Counted from the stretch's first letter, positions 17,577-26,401 are shown. The stretch: DNA of 64,000 nt from Ruminiclostridium papyrosolvens C7 (GCF_000421965.1 NZ_ATAY01000006.1:1-64000), one strand, 5' to 3'. Numbers and translations are program-made. Notes: a model not told the origin generated them from the letters alone.

Positions 17577-18434
17577 TTATTTCAAAATCAGGTTTGAAAG
17601 CTGTGCAAACTGTGCAACCGTCAAAACTTCTCCTCTGATATTTTCATTTAATCCCATTTCTTCAAGTATTCGCTTTATTTGCTCTTTGCTTTTATTGAAA
17701 AATCCCGAATTGGCTAATGCATTCACAAGAGTCTTCCTTCTTTGACCAAAGGATGCCTTTACTATTTTGAAATAAAGGTTTTTGTCAGCAACTTCTACAG
17801 GAGGCTCACTTAATATATCTAACCCTATTATTGTTGAATGTACCTCCGGTTGAGGAATAAAACAGTGCGGAGGAACATCAAATATTATTTTGGGATTTGA
17901 ATAGAACTGGACTGCTACCGAGATAGCTCCGTAGTCTTTGGTACCGGGGCCTGAAACCATTCTTTCTGCAACTTCCTTCTGTACCATGAAAACCATCTTG
18001 TCAACGCCTTTTACTTCTTCCAGAAAGCGCATAATTATTGGCGTAGTAATGTAATATGGCAGGTTTGCAACAACCTTTACGCTTTTTGCATTATACAATT
18101 CTCTGTACTTCTTTATAATTGCGTCAATATCCGCTTTCATTATATCTTCGTTGATTATGCTGACGTTTGAATAATCGCTTAAGTTGTCATTTAAGGCAGG
18201 AATGAGCCTTTTGTCAATCTCTATTGCGGCTACCCCGGCAGACCTTGCTGCCAGCTCCCGGGTCATACTTCCTACACCCGGCCCTATTTCTATTGCAAGT
18301 GTATCTTTATCCATATCGGATGCGTCAACTATTCTTTGCACCACACTGAAGTCAGTGAGGAAGTTCTGGCCCAAGGCCTTTGTAAGCTTTAACCCGTGTT
18401 TTTTTATTATCTCAGACGTATTGTTTTTAATCAT
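17577..18434 (-). CDS. rsmA: 16S rRNA dimethyladenosine transferase
   Basis: 285 residues, standard for RsmA/KsgA. SAM-binding motif IEIGPGVGSMT, acidic loop AIEIDKRL, catalytic NLPY motif (VVANLPYYITTPI) and the C-terminal helical domain. Dimethylates A1518 and A1519 of 16S rRNA with SAM late in 30S assembly; its loss gives kasugamycin resistance. In B. subtilis ksgA lies near yabE and tatD, and here the same genes follow each other, although a terminator separates it from yabE. Confidence 0.95.
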   Translation of the reverse strand: MIKNNTSEIIKKHGLKLTKALGQNFLTDFSVVQRIVDASDMDKDTLAIEIGPGVGSMTRELAARSAGVAAIEIDKRLIPALNDNLSDYSNVSIINEDIMKADIDAIIKKYRELYNAKSVKVVANLPYYITTPIIMRFLEEVKGVDKMVFMVQKEVAERMVSGPGTKDYGAISVAVQFYSNPKIIFDVPPHCFIPQPEVHSTIIGLDILSEPPVEVADKNLYFKIVKASFGQRRKTLVNALANSGFFNKSKEQIKRILEEMGLNENIRGEVLTVAQFAQLSNLILK

Positions 18435-18545
18435 AGGTACTCCTTAACCTTTTAAATTAACACATTGTCAAATATTATAACACAATAGCATCAATTAATA
18501 TATTCGACTTTTCAAAGAGAAATTATTACGAGATTCATAGAAAAA

Positions 18546-18574
18546 GAGCCAATCCAATAAACTTGGATTAGCTC
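18546..18574 (-). terminator. Intrinsic terminator of yabE
   Basis: GAGCTAATCCAA / TTGGATTGGCTC hairpin with a 5-base loop, then TTTTTC on the minus strand; it separates yabE from ksgA. Confidence 0.85.
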
Positions 18575-18628
18575 TAACAGTCCCTTTAATACTTTTTTAT
18601 TTTGTTTACATACTTTAAAGCAAATGCC

Positions 18629-19699
18629 CTATTTCAGTATATAAACTTTTACTTTCCTTACACCCCAGGCATCAACCTGACTGCCTGATTCAAGATAAAC
18701 ATCAATTTTGTTGCCTTTTATTGCTCCTCCTGTATCTGCCGCAACCGCATATCCATAATCGGCTGCCTTCCCGGGAACTTCTATATATACTCTTGTTCCC
18801 AAGGGTATTACACTGGGGTCTACTGCTATTATACCCCTTTTTACTCTCGCGCCTGTTGCTGTAATACCAAACCCGGGTTCACCGGGCCTTTTACCTGTGT
18901 CTGTAAAAGAAGCTGTATACGAGGTTGCCCTCATATTCATTACCTTTGAAAACCTTATTGTTTCGCCTCTAGATGTCTCGTAGTTTAAAACCGTACCGAC
19001 TTCAACAATACAATTTAAAGGATTTGTTGATATAAAATCCTTTACAAGCTGTTTAGCGGTCTGCTTTCCATCCTCATAAACTACCTTGTATAACTTTTCT
19101 CTGATGCCTTCTTTTCCTTGTCTGACTGTATTTCGTACTCCCTTATCTAATCGGTTGCTCTCTTTTGTAATGGTTTTAAATGGAATAGACGATGTCTCCG
19201 TGATTGTTTTCTCCTCCACACGGACAATTGAAATATTCATATTTGATACGATTTTGTCTCCTAATTGAGACCCTACAAACTTGTCATCCGAATCTACACT
19301 GATATTATTATCCCTTAAAACTTCACTAACCGTATCCTTATATGTTTTTACGTCCAGCTCTTTCCCATCAACCTTAATTGAAACAGGTACCGCTCTTTTT
19401 ATGTTTATGACATTCTGATGAATCTTTGTGAGCTTCGCGTCAAACGGCATACTAACGTAGTCTGCTTTGTCAACTTTGATGCCTGTCTGCTCCAATACCT
19501 CTTTCACTGTTACTTTCATTGTCTTTATTGCAATGGTATGCCCATTATCGTTGATTACAACGTGCCTATTGAGTCCGTTAAAAACTACGAACCCCGCTGT
19601 AACGGATATAACAACGACAATACATATTATTGCAACATCCAATGATCTGATTTTTAGTTTAGAAAAATACCTTTTAATATTCTTCGCAATCGGTATCAT
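18629..19699 (-). CDS. yabE: YabE-type cell-wall protein (DUF348, G5 and 3D domains)
   Basis: 356 residues. Membrane anchor about 21-43, then two ubiquitin-like DUF348 repeats (starting VVINDNGHTIAIKT and VSIKVDGKELDVKT), a G5 domain (about 155-235, EEKTITETSSIPFKT) and a C-terminal 3D domain with its Asp residues (SFTDTG, AADTGGAIKGNKIDVY). The 3D domain has the double-psi barrel fold of lytic transglycosylases (MltA-like), so it likely trims peptidoglycan during growth or spore germination. It has its own sigma-A promoter and terminator. Confidence 0.9.
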   Translation of the reverse strand: MIPIAKNIKRYFSKLKIRSLDVAIICIVVVISVTAGFVVFNGLNRHVVINDNGHTIAIKTMKVTVKEVLEQTGIKVDKADYVSMPFDAKLTKIHQNVINIKRAVPVSIKVDGKELDVKTYKDTVSEVLRDNNISVDSDDKFVGSQLGDKIVSNMNISIVRVEEKTITETSSIPFKTITKESNRLDKGVRNTVRQGKEGIREKLYKVVYEDGKQTAKQLVKDFISTNPLNCIVEVGTVLNYETSRGETIRFSKVMNMRATSYTASFTDTGKRPGEPGFGITATGARVKRGIIAVDPSVIPLGTRVYIEVPGKAADYGYAVAADTGGAIKGNKIDVYLESGSQVDAWGVRKVKVYILK

Positions 19700-19741
19700 A
19701 AATCCAACCTCCTGTTAGAAATATTCAAAGGGACTGTGAAT

Positions 19742-19770
19742 ATTTTATTCCATACCCATTTTTTTGTCAA
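19742..19770 (-). promoter_or_regulatory. Sigma-A promoter of yabE
   Basis: Perfect TTGACA, 17-base spacer, TAAAAT on the minus strand, about 45 bases before the yabE start. One of the best consensus matches in the window. Confidence 0.8.
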
Positions 19771-19938
19771 ATTTATTACCTGTTTATGGAAATAGATTTG
19801 TACAAATTCATCCCTTGTAATAAATTATTAACTAGATGTTAGTATACTATTCAGTAAGGAGATTTATGTTCACTTTTAACAACCATATTGCTGAAGCCCG
19901 CTAATAAAGAGGGTTTTAAAAAGGAAATATTTGTAAGA

Positions 19939-20634
19939 CTACGGCTTATCTGATACCTCCAGTATAAGCCATTCTTTAGATTGTGTATTGAATTCTACCG
20001 TTATATACTTTTCATTCTCACCGTTTTTATAAAGCTTTTCAGCTTGAAGCTGGTCAGGCTTTTCTACCTCTGCAATCACCCTGAACTGAAGTTTTCCCAG
20101 ATGTTCCTGATCCGTCAACCCGGTAAAAATCTGTGATGATTTAAGGTGAATAGACTTAATTTCCTCTTGATACGTTTTGCTGAAACTAGCAGGATTCTTT
20201 ATAACCTCATCCTGTGAAGTCTTGCTTACCAATGCACTTGCTACTTTGAAGTTTTTTGTGTTAATTGCCTCAAACCAACTTTTTATAAGTTCATTTATAG
20301 GTGCAGTATTCATATTCTTCTTGAATTGAATAATTAAATCTGCGTAATTGCTTATTTGGGCCTTCAAATCTGTATTTTCAAACGAAATACGGTTAAATTC
20401 CTCCCTAAGGTCTGAAACAACAGAATTCAAAGATTCAACTTTTTCTGTTAATTCCTTGTTCTTTTTATCAAGAGTATTGTTTTTTTCTCCGAGAGTATCT
20501 ATTGTAAAGTTTTTAGCCTCTCTTAAATCCTGAAAGTTTTCAAGCTGCTTCTCTCTATCCCAAAGCAGATAATTAAATGATATAAGTAAAGCTATGAGAA
20601 ATAGAAATACAATAATAATAATAAATCTTTTCAT
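19939..20634 (-). CDS. Membrane-anchored coiled-coil protein with NTF2-like C-terminal domain
   Basis: 231 residues. Residues 4-24 are a membrane anchor; about 30-105 is a coiled coil; about 110-231 looks like an NTF2/DUF4878-like fold (ELIKSWFEAINTKNFKVASALVS, ending in a VEFNTQSKEWLILEV strand). Such domains are often ligand-binding or scaffolding modules on the outside of the membrane. No catalytic residues can be named. It lies 52 bases after tatD and may be co-transcribed with it. Function unknown. Confidence 0.65.
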   Translation of the reverse strand: MKRFIIIIVFLFLIALLISFNYLLWDREKQLENFQDLREAKNFTIDTLGEKNNTLDKKNKELTEKVESLNSVVSDLREEFNRISFENTDLKAQISNYADLIIQFKKNMNTAPINELIKSWFEAINTKNFKVASALVSKTSQDEVIKNPASFSKTYQEEIKSIHLKSSQIFTGLTDQEHLGKLQFRVIAEVEKPDQLQAEKLYKNGENEKYITVEFNTQSKEWLILEVSDKP

Positions 20635-20686
20635 AATTTTTCTCCTTAAATATTAAATTAACATTAAGGGCTTTTATTCTATTATT

Positions 20687-21454
20687 CTATATTATTTTGA
20701 AAACCTTTTTTGCATTAATGAGTGTAGTCTCAGCTACTTCATCCATGCCTACACCTTTAATTTCAGCAATTTTTTCTACTATGTGAACCAAATATCCGGA
20801 ATTATTGCGTTTGCCCCTGTAAGGTTCCGGTGTAAGGTACGGACAGTCTGTTTCAACAACCAGCTTGTCTAAAGGAACAGCCTCAACAACCTCTTTTATT
20901 TTTCTGGAATTCTTAAAGGTTACTGCACCGCCAACCGCAATATATAAATTGTGTTTTAGCATATCCAAAGCCATTTCCCTGCTTCCGGAAAAGCAATGAA
21001 ATATGCCCCCCACCTGCTGTGCATCTGTTTTTTTGATAATGTTCACAGTGTCTTCGTGTGCATCCCTGTCATGGATTATTATAGGCAGTTGAAGCTCCTT
21101 TGCCAGATCAATCTGTCTCTCGAACCAATACCTTTGGATATCTCTTGGTGAATTATCGTAATAATAATCAAGTCCAATCTCTCCGATTGCCACAACTTTT
21201 CTGTTCTGGGCTAATTTTTTTATATTTTCAATTACTTCCTCATTCATCTCTTCCGCATAGTGAGGATGTATACCCAAAGCAGCATATACAAAATCATATT
21301 TGCCGGAAAGCGCTATGGAGGCATCAAGAGAATTAATATCGGCAGAAGCATTTAGGATATATGCTATCCCATTGCTGTGAAGTTCCTGAAGAAGACTGTC
21401 CCTGTCCTCATCAAATTTATCATCATCATAATGTGCATGTGTATCAAATATCAA
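20687..21454 (-). CDS. tatD: TatD-family metal-dependent hydrolase
   Basis: 255 residues from TTG 21454, four bases after AGGTGAT; the frame is open further upstream but the family begins at FDTHAHYDD. Metal-binding motifs: FDTHAH, GEIGLDYYY, IIHDRDAHED, FHCFSG and ETDCPYLTP. Members are TIM-barrel deoxyribonucleases (3'-5' exonuclease or endonuclease) implicated in DNA repair and turnover. In B. subtilis the orthologue (yabD) precedes yabE, as here, with one extra gene in between. Confidence 0.92.
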   Translation of the reverse strand: MIFDTHAHYDDDKFDEDRDSLLQELHSNGIAYILNASADINSLDASIALSGKYDFVYAALGIHPHYAEEMNEEVIENIKKLAQNRKVVAIGEIGLDYYYDNSPRDIQRYWFERQIDLAKELQLPIIIHDRDAHEDTVNIIKKTDAQQVGGIFHCFSGSREMALDMLKHNLYIAVGGAVTFKNSRKIKEVVEAVPLDKLVVETDCPYLTPEPYRGKRNNSGYLVHIVEKIAEIKGVGMDEVAETTLINAKKVFKII

Positions 21455-21494
21455 AACTATCACCTGCTCGATTTTTATTAAGATTGCTGTCAAT

Positions 21495-21524
21495 TTGAAT
21501 CTTTTTGTGCAAACATGGTATAAT
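21495..21524 (+). promoter_or_regulatory. Promoter of the terpene-synthase-like gene
   Basis: TTGAAT, 18-base spacer, TATAAT. A transcript starting about 7 bases on would open with GGTGCTT (21531-21537), which can pair with AAGCACC at 21605-21611, so the roughly 160-base leader probably forms a long stem-loop. Confidence 0.5.
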
Positions 21525-21690
21525 TTATCCGGTGCTTTATCATTTTAAGCCGAAAATTGTGTATTGCTACTGATACTACTATACATATTTGTATTGAATT
21601 TTTCAAGCACCATGATTAGAATACAACTGTTTAAACAATAAGGCATATGGAAAAAATCTAGTCTGGAATATTTTATTTAGGGGATAAATT

Positions 21691-22749
21691 ATGAGAAACA
21701 TCATAGGCTCTATGCGTTTCATAAACAGATACGTTAAAAGAATAAATCCCATCGTTGAGGAAAAGTCCGAAGAGTATTACAATTACACCGGGCGTATAGT
21801 AAAATACAATATTAAAAAAAATGCTGTGGAAGCCTTGAAACAAAGTAGTTTTGATATGGCCATTTCATCGGTTTGCACTTTTTGGCCGGGTGTTAATGTC
21901 AAGCTTGCTTCAGAGGTTATTTTTTCGTTTATGGCTATTATACGCTACCTGAATAAAATCTGTGAAAATTCATCAGTAATAACGGAGGCCTTTATCAGAG
22001 TGGCATTTTCTTCATTAAAGGATGCTGCAAATATACGTAATGAATCCTTTGAGAAATATTTTACCTTTTTCCCTTCAAAGGATGATAATGGCTACCTTAG
22101 TATTCTTGTTGAAAAGTGCCGTCAAAAAATTCAGCTTCTACCTTCATATGATATTGTCAGAGACTCCATATCTGCATATCTTGCATTGTACATAGACCTG
22201 CAGGTAACAAAATACTCCTCTAACGATAATGAAAAGGAAGTAAACCTGATTAGGTGGAGTACAGCGCACGGTCAGAAGTATCCTGACCTGACCAACTGGG
22301 AATTTTGTATGTGCATAGATTCAGGACTTGATATACTGCTTCTTCTATCACTTGCAACCAATCCCAATTTGAGTGAGGAGGATGCCGAAAATATTAATAC
22401 CGCTTTCTTCCCTTGGGTAAGCTGCATACATAAGATTTTGGAATGCTACCTTAAATATAATGACGATCTTTCTTCCGGTAGCCTGAACTATGTTTTTTAT
22501 TACGGGAGTCTCAAAGAATACGAGGACAGAATTGAATTCTTTACCGACAAAGCTCTGTCTATTAGAACCGGGTACAGAAGCAATATAAAATCGGTGCTCA
22601 AAATCCTTTTGAGCTTGTTTATCACAGACCCCAAAGCAAGCGAAGGTATGAACAAAATTACAAGCAAAGGATTGTATAAGTCAGGCGGAAAAGGTATGTG
22701 GCTATATTCCCTAGCCGCTAAAATTCTTAGATCTCTGAATAAGTTCTAA
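21691..22749 (+). CDS. DUF2600/YtpB-like protein, divergent class I terpene synthase relative
   Basis: 352 residues, all-helical. The segments FWPGVNVKLASEVIFSFMAIIRYLN (read in two parts, 64-88), NWEFCMC, FFPWVSCIHKILE and GSLNYVFYY match the framework of YtpB, which makes tetraprenyl-beta-curcumene and related large terpenes. The Asp-rich, Mg-binding sites are eroded: where I recall a DYLDNLCDR-type motif there is RYLNKICEN (85-93), and the second acidic motif is ECYLKYNDD (251-259). It may be inactive, use another metal arrangement, or have a new role. The stop overlaps the spmB stop on the other strand. Confidence 0.75.
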   Translation: MRNIIGSMRFINRYVKRINPIVEEKSEEYYNYTGRIVKYNIKKNAVEALKQSSFDMAISSVCTFWPGVNVKLASEVIFSFMAIIRYLNKICENSSVITEAFIRVAFSSLKDAANIRNESFEKYFTFFPSKDDNGYLSILVEKCRQKIQLLPSYDIVRDSISAYLALYIDLQVTKYSSNDNEKEVNLIRWSTAHGQKYPDLTNWEFCMCIDSGLDILLLLSLATNPNLSEEDAENINTAFFPWVSCIHKILECYLKYNDDLSSGSLNYVFYYGSLKEYEDRIEFFTDKALSIRTGYRSNIKSVLKILLSLFITDPKASEGMNKITSKGLYKSGGKGMWLYSLAAKILRSLNKF

Positions 22750-23276
22750 CCGAATACAAACTGACAGGCCCACACTGATGCGATAACACTTATAATATCA
22801 GCCATTATGGCAGCGATAAGGGTATACCTGATATTTTTTATTCCTACCGAACCGTAATAAACCGCCAGGGTATAAAAAATTGTTTCTGTTGAACCCATCA
22901 TTGTAGCTGCAACCCTTCCGGCATAGGAGTCTGGCCCAAAGGATTTGATAATCTCCGTTACAAAAGCAAAGGACGCACTTCCTGATATGGGACGTAGTAA
23001 TGCCAGCGGCGCAACCTGCGGAGGCATTCCCAGTAAATCTGTTACAGGTCTCAGCAGAAGTATCAGACTATCCATTGCGCCGGATGCCTTGAAAACTCCT
23101 ACTGCAACCAGAAGTCCTACCAGTGAGGGAATTATTTTTATTATTGTGTCTATTCCGTCCTTTGCACCTTCTACAAATACATCATAAGCTTTTACTTTTT
23201 TTAATACTGCCACCCCAAGTATTACTACAAATATTGCCGGAACAGCGTAGTCAGACAAGTGTCTTATTAAACCCAT
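22746..23276 (-). CDS. spmB: Spore maturation protein B
   Basis: 176 residues, an integral membrane protein with about five segments and the nucleoside-transporter-gate (Gate) domain. PLALLRPISGSASFAFVTEI and GSTETIFYTLAVYYGSVGI are family signatures. SpmB works with SpmA in dehydration of the spore core. Its start lies 16 bases after the spmA stop, and its TAG shares bases with the TAA of the convergent gene upstream. Confidence 0.92.
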   Translation of the reverse strand: MGLIRHLSDYAVPAIFVVILGVAVLKKVKAYDVFVEGAKDGIDTIIKIIPSLVGLLVAVGVFKASGAMDSLILLLRPVTDLLGMPPQVAPLALLRPISGSASFAFVTEIIKSFGPDSYAGRVAATMMGSTETIFYTLAVYYGSVGIKNIRYTLIAAIMADIISVIASVWACQFVFG

Positions 23277-23292
23277 ACTCCACCACTTTTCT

Positions 23293-23880
23293 CTAATTGT
23301 CTTTTTTCCATACTGCCGACAGCATCTTTGCAGCTATAATACCCATGATAGTTGCACAGACGGATGCTATCCATATGCATATGATTATCTCAGCAGGTTT
23401 TTTTGAGCCCTCAGAGGTTCTGAGTGCAATTATATTTGCAGGTACCAGTTGAATCGCTGCTGTATTTAAGACCAGAAACATACACATTGCATTGGTAGCT
23501 GTTTTTTTATCCTTATTTATACTCTGCAATTCCTTCATAGCCTTTAGCCCTAATGGTGTAGCGGCATTTCCCAAACCAAGAAAATTTGCAACAAGATTCA
23601 TTACTATAGCGCCTAAAGCCGGATGATCTTTTGGTATTTCAGGAAAAAGGAACCCTAAAACCGGCCTTACTGCACGTCCTATTATTCTGATAAGTCCGCT
23701 TTTTTCGGCTATTTTCATTAACCCCGTCCAAAGGCACATAACTCCCAGCAAGCCTATGCAAACAGTGACAGCAGTCTGGGCAGAATCCATTGCAGCCTTT
23801 GTTACATCATCAAGTCTGCCGTTTACAATCCCGAATGCAAAGCCTATCATTAACAGCCCAATCCAAATATAGTTAAGCAT
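23293..23880 (-). CDS. spmA: Spore maturation protein A
   Basis: 195 residues, Gate-domain membrane protein. MNLVANFLGLGNAATPLGLKAM is the family hallmark (read as two overlapping halves). Acts with SpmB in spore core dehydration and heat resistance. It begins the spmAB operon, preceded by a possible sigma-E promoter. Its presence marks the organism as a spore former. Confidence 0.93.
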   Translation of the reverse strand: MLNYIWIGLLMIGFAFGIVNGRLDDVTKAAMDSAQTAVTVCIGLLGVMCLWTGLMKIAEKSGLIRIIGRAVRPVLGFLFPEIPKDHPALGAIVMNLVANFLGLGNAATPLGLKAMKELQSINKDKKTATNAMCMFLVLNTAAIQLVPANIIALRTSEGSKKPAEIIICIWIASVCATIMGIIAAKMLSAVWKKDN

Positions 23881-23924
23881 AAATACCTCTTTTCTGGCCG
23901 CTAAATGGAAACGTTACCTCTAGT

Positions 23925-23953
23925 TATATATGCCTGGACACATTCATTTATGA
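23925..23953 (-). promoter_or_regulatory. Candidate sigma-E promoter of spmAB
   Basis: On the minus strand TCATAAA, 14-base spacer, CATATATA, close to the sigma-E pattern (ATA-rich -35, CATACAAT -10). spmAB is mother-cell expressed in B. subtilis. About 45 bases from the spmA start. Confidence 0.4.
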
Positions 23954-24168
23954 AACAGAATTTTAGTTTTTTTTGTCGAATATCTTCTAAACTAACAAAT
24001 AATTTTCCAGTATTATTTTTCAATCTCTGTAAAAATTGAAACAAACTAAAATTTTAACAATTTCGTAACATTTTAAGTATTTTATTCATTTTTATTAAAA
24101 GCCCTGAATTAACTGGGTTATAAAGTATTTAAATAACAAAAATAACAAAAAATTTGAAAATTTATGAG

Positions 24169-24197
24169 TTGACGTTTATTGGAATTTATGGTATTAT
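24169..24197 (+). promoter_or_regulatory. Sigma-A promoter of abrB
   Basis: TTGACG, 17-base spacer, TATTAT, about 50 bases before the ATG. Good match. Confidence 0.75.
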
Positions 24198-24247
24198 AAA
24201 TTCGAAGTTTGTCGAAATATGTAGTGCATATGAGGAGGTCAATTTTG

Positions 24248-24487
24248 ATGAAATCTACTGGTATTGTAAGAAAAGTTGATGAGCTGGGAAGAGTTGTTCT
24301 TCCAATCGAGCTCCGCAGAACATTGGACATCGCAGAAAAGGATGCTTTAGAAATCTACGTTGATGAGGCAACCATTATATTGAAGAAATATGAGCCTGCA
24401 TGTATCTTCTGTGGTAATGCCAAGGATGTAATCGTATACAAGGGTAAGAATATCTGCCCTGAGTGTATGAAAGAACTAAAGAAGTAA
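24248..24487 (+). CDS. abrB: AbrB-family transition-state regulator with C-terminal zinc-ribbon-like motif
   Basis: 79 residues from ATG 24248, preceded by GAGGAGGT. The first 50 residues are almost the standard AbrB swapped-hairpin DNA-binding domain (MKSTGIVRKVDELGRVVLPI). In place of the B. subtilis multimerisation domain there are four cysteines, C52-x2-C55 and C70-x2-C73, likely to bind zinc. AbrB represses post-exponential genes during growth. In B. subtilis abrB is also next to the rsmI (yabC) gene and divergent from it; here it converges on rsmI. Confidence 0.9.
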   Translation: MKSTGIVRKVDELGRVVLPIELRRTLDIAEKDALEIYVDEATIILKKYEPACIFCGNAKDVIVYKGKNICPECMKELKK

Positions 24488-24549
24488 TAAATTATTATTA
24501 CAGAAAAACAAAAGTAGAAGGAACCCGTGAAAGTTTTCACAGGTTCTTT

Positions 24550-25398
24550 TTATTTTTTCATAACGACATTATATACGTCTCTTTTATTTAAACCCCTGTC
24601 CTCAGCGGCTTTTTTTATTGCATCCTTTTTTGTAAGACCCTCTTCAATGTATCTGTTTACATGATCTTCTATGCTGATTTCAGAGTATTTGTCCCGTTCC
24701 TGCTCAGCAAGGAATTCTTCATCCTGTCCCTCAATTATGACAACAAACTCACCTTTTGGAGCTTCTTCCTGAAATCGTTCCATCGCTTCGAATAAGCTGC
24801 ATCTTATGACCTCTTCAAATTTTTTGGTAAGCTCTCGTGCAAGAGCTATCCTTCTGTCTCCCCATGCATTGTACATATCCTTTAAAGTATATGGCAGTTT
24901 ATGAGGAGCTTCATAAAATATAATTGTTCTGGTTTCATTTTTCAGCTGTTGGAGTCTTTCCTGTCTAGACCTCTTATTCATGGGAAGAAAACCTTCAAAT
25001 ACAAACCTTCCGGCAGGCAGCCCGGATATAACCAGCCCTGTAACCGCTGCAACAGGCCCGGGAATCATTGTGACTTCAACACTGTTTTCTATTGCAAGCT
25101 TTACCAAATCCTCTCCGGGGTCTGATATTCCCGGACTTCCCGCATCAGATACCAGAGCAATGTTTTTGCCAAGAAGCAGCTGTTCTATAAGATAGTTGCC
25201 CTTTACTACCTTGTTATGCTCGTAATAGCTTACAAGAGGTTTTTTTATCTCAAAGTGATTTAAAAGCTTGATTGTCTGTCTGGTATCCTCTGCTGCTATA
25301 AAATCAACTTCTTTCAGGGTGTTTATTGCTCTGAAAGTTATATCCTGCAGGTTACCAATTGGTGTTGCTACCAGAAAAAGTTTACCCTTTTCGCTCAA
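24550..25398 (-). CDS. rsmI: 16S rRNA (cytidine-2'-O)-methyltransferase
   Basis: 282 residues from TTG 25398, which follows GAGGAAAG by 5 bases; an upstream ATG at 25422 has no ribosome-binding site. Family motifs: LFLVATPIGNLQDIT, AAEDTRQT, LVSDAGSPGISDPG and EAPHKL. Methylates the ribose of C1402 in 16S rRNA using SAM. Overlaps the end of the TrmN6-like gene by 17 bases, indicating one transcript. In B. subtilis yabB, yazA and yabC have the same order; the short yazA (GIY-YIG) gene is absent. Confidence 0.93.
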   Translation of the reverse strand: MSEKGKLFLVATPIGNLQDITFRAINTLKEVDFIAAEDTRQTIKLLNHFEIKKPLVSYYEHNKVVKGNYLIEQLLLGKNIALVSDAGSPGISDPGEDLVKLAIENSVEVTMIPGPVAAVTGLVISGLPAGRFVFEGFLPMNKRSRQERLQQLKNETRTIIFYEAPHKLPYTLKDMYNAWGDRRIALARELTKKFEEVIRCSLFEAMERFQEEAPKGEFVVIIEGQDEEFLAEQERDKYSEISIEDHVNRYIEEGLTKKDAIKKAAEDRGLNKRDVYNVVMKK

Positions 25399-26146
25399 TT
25401 TGTCTTTCCTCTTCTCTTCCATATATTTTATTTATCTCATCCGAGTATGTTCCGTCCGAGTTATATACATATAACGGTTCCAATACCTTAAGTTCAGGAT
25501 TGCCCCCTCTGTTTCCCTTAATAAGCAGCATGTTTGGTTTCTTGCCGGGTTTTGGATGTACCAGTCTTAAATATTTTGGCTCAATTCCGTTATTCCTCAT
25601 GCTGCATATGATATCAGCCAGTCTTTCCGGCCTGTGTACCATTGCAAGCTGTCCACCCGGCACCAGTAATGCCGCAGCCGCACTTACAACATCCTCCAGA
25701 CTGCATAAAATCTCATGTCGGGAAATTGCCTTGCTGTCCATGGGATTTACCAATCCGCAGCCCTTATTGGTGTAAGGAGGATTGGAAACTACAACATCAA
25801 AACTGGATTTCCCAAAATACTCCCGATAAAGTTTTATGTCCCCTTGAACTATCTCAAGCCTGTCTGAAAGTTGATTCATGAGTACACTTCTGGACGCCAT
25901 CTCAGCCATTTCTTCCTGAATCTCAAGTCCAACAATCTTGGCCGCCTTTGTTTTCCCTGCCAGAAGTACCGGTATTATCCCTGTTCCCGTTCCTATATCA
26001 AGAACTTTGTTGTTTCGCTTAACATCAGCAAAATCAGACAACAGTACTGCATCCACTCCAAAACAGAATTTTTCTGTATTTTGTATCAGCTTGAGTCCGT
26101 TGAGCTGAAGGTCATCAATACGTTCCTTTTCTTTGATAGTAACCAA
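25382..26146 (-). CDS. TrmN6/YabB-like adenine N6-methyltransferase
   Basis: 254 residues. Rossmann SAM site VLDIGTGTGIIPVLLAGKT and catalytic NPPY (VVSNPPYTNKGCG). Related proteins methylate N6 of A37 in tRNA-Val; the exact tRNA is not shown for clostridia. TTG start preceded by AAGGGGTG. It comes after the ferredoxin terminator and is coupled by overlap to rsmI. Confidence 0.85.
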   Translation of the reverse strand: MVTIKEKERIDDLQLNGLKLIQNTEKFCFGVDAVLLSDFADVKRNNKVLDIGTGTGIIPVLLAGKTKAAKIVGLEIQEEMAEMASRSVLMNQLSDRLEIVQGDIKLYREYFGKSSFDVVVSNPPYTNKGCGLVNPMDSKAISRHEILCSLEDVVSAAAALLVPGGQLAMVHRPERLADIICSMRNNGIEPKYLRLVHPKPGKKPNMLLIKGNRGGNPELKVLEPLYVYNSDGTYSDEINKIYGREEERQIERKG

Positions 26147-26181
26147 AAGTACACCCCTTATAATAGTTTTATTCCCGAAAA

Positions 26182-26218
26182 AAGGGCCAAATAAAGGATG
26201 ACCCTTTATCTGACCCTT
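26182..26218 (-). terminator. Intrinsic terminator after the ferredoxin gene
   Basis: Stem of about 16 bp (AAGGGTCAGATAAAGG pairing with CCTTTATTTGGCCCTT) with a 5-base loop, then TTTTTT on the minus strand. It ends the long operon that begins at the decarboxylase or tmk. Confidence 0.85.
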
Positions 26219-26230
26219 ATTACCCGAGAC

Positions 26231-26401
26231 TTATTTCTGTTGAGGAGCATCAACAGGACATACGTTTGCACATGCACCACATTCTATACAAGTATCCTCA
26301 TCGATTACATAAACACTATCACCAGCAGTTATGCATGATACTGGACACTCTGATTCACATGCTCCACAGCTAATACAAGCATCAGTTATTGAATATGCCA
26401 T
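26231..26401 (-). CDS. 2[4Fe-4S] ferredoxin
   Basis: 56 residues from ATG 26401 with AGGAGG upstream. Two CxxCxxCxxxCP clusters: CISCGACESECP and CIECGACANVCP, the classic clostridial ferredoxin. A small soluble electron carrier for hydrogenases and pyruvate:ferredoxin oxidoreductase. It sits 107 bases after ricT, in the position held by yabA in B. subtilis, and is followed by a strong terminator. Confidence 0.95.
   Translation of the reverse strand: MAYSITDACISCGACESECPVSCITAGDSVYVIDEDTCIECGACANVCPVDAPQQK

Larger units (their letters stand above)
23881..24247. other. Divergent promoter region between spmA and abrB
   Basis: 367 very AT-rich bases without a convincing small gene. It holds a candidate sigma-E promoter reading left to spmA and a strong sigma-A promoter reading right to abrB. 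The stretch 24030-24160 is A/T-homopolymer-rich and could be a binding site for AbrB, which prefers such DNA; this last point is inference. Confidence 0.5.

Noticed and set aside
19700..19938. ydaO-type c-di-AMP riboswitch ahead of yabE
   Set aside because: Wall-hydrolase genes often carry one, but the conserved core was not seen; a promoter and a short leader explain the space.
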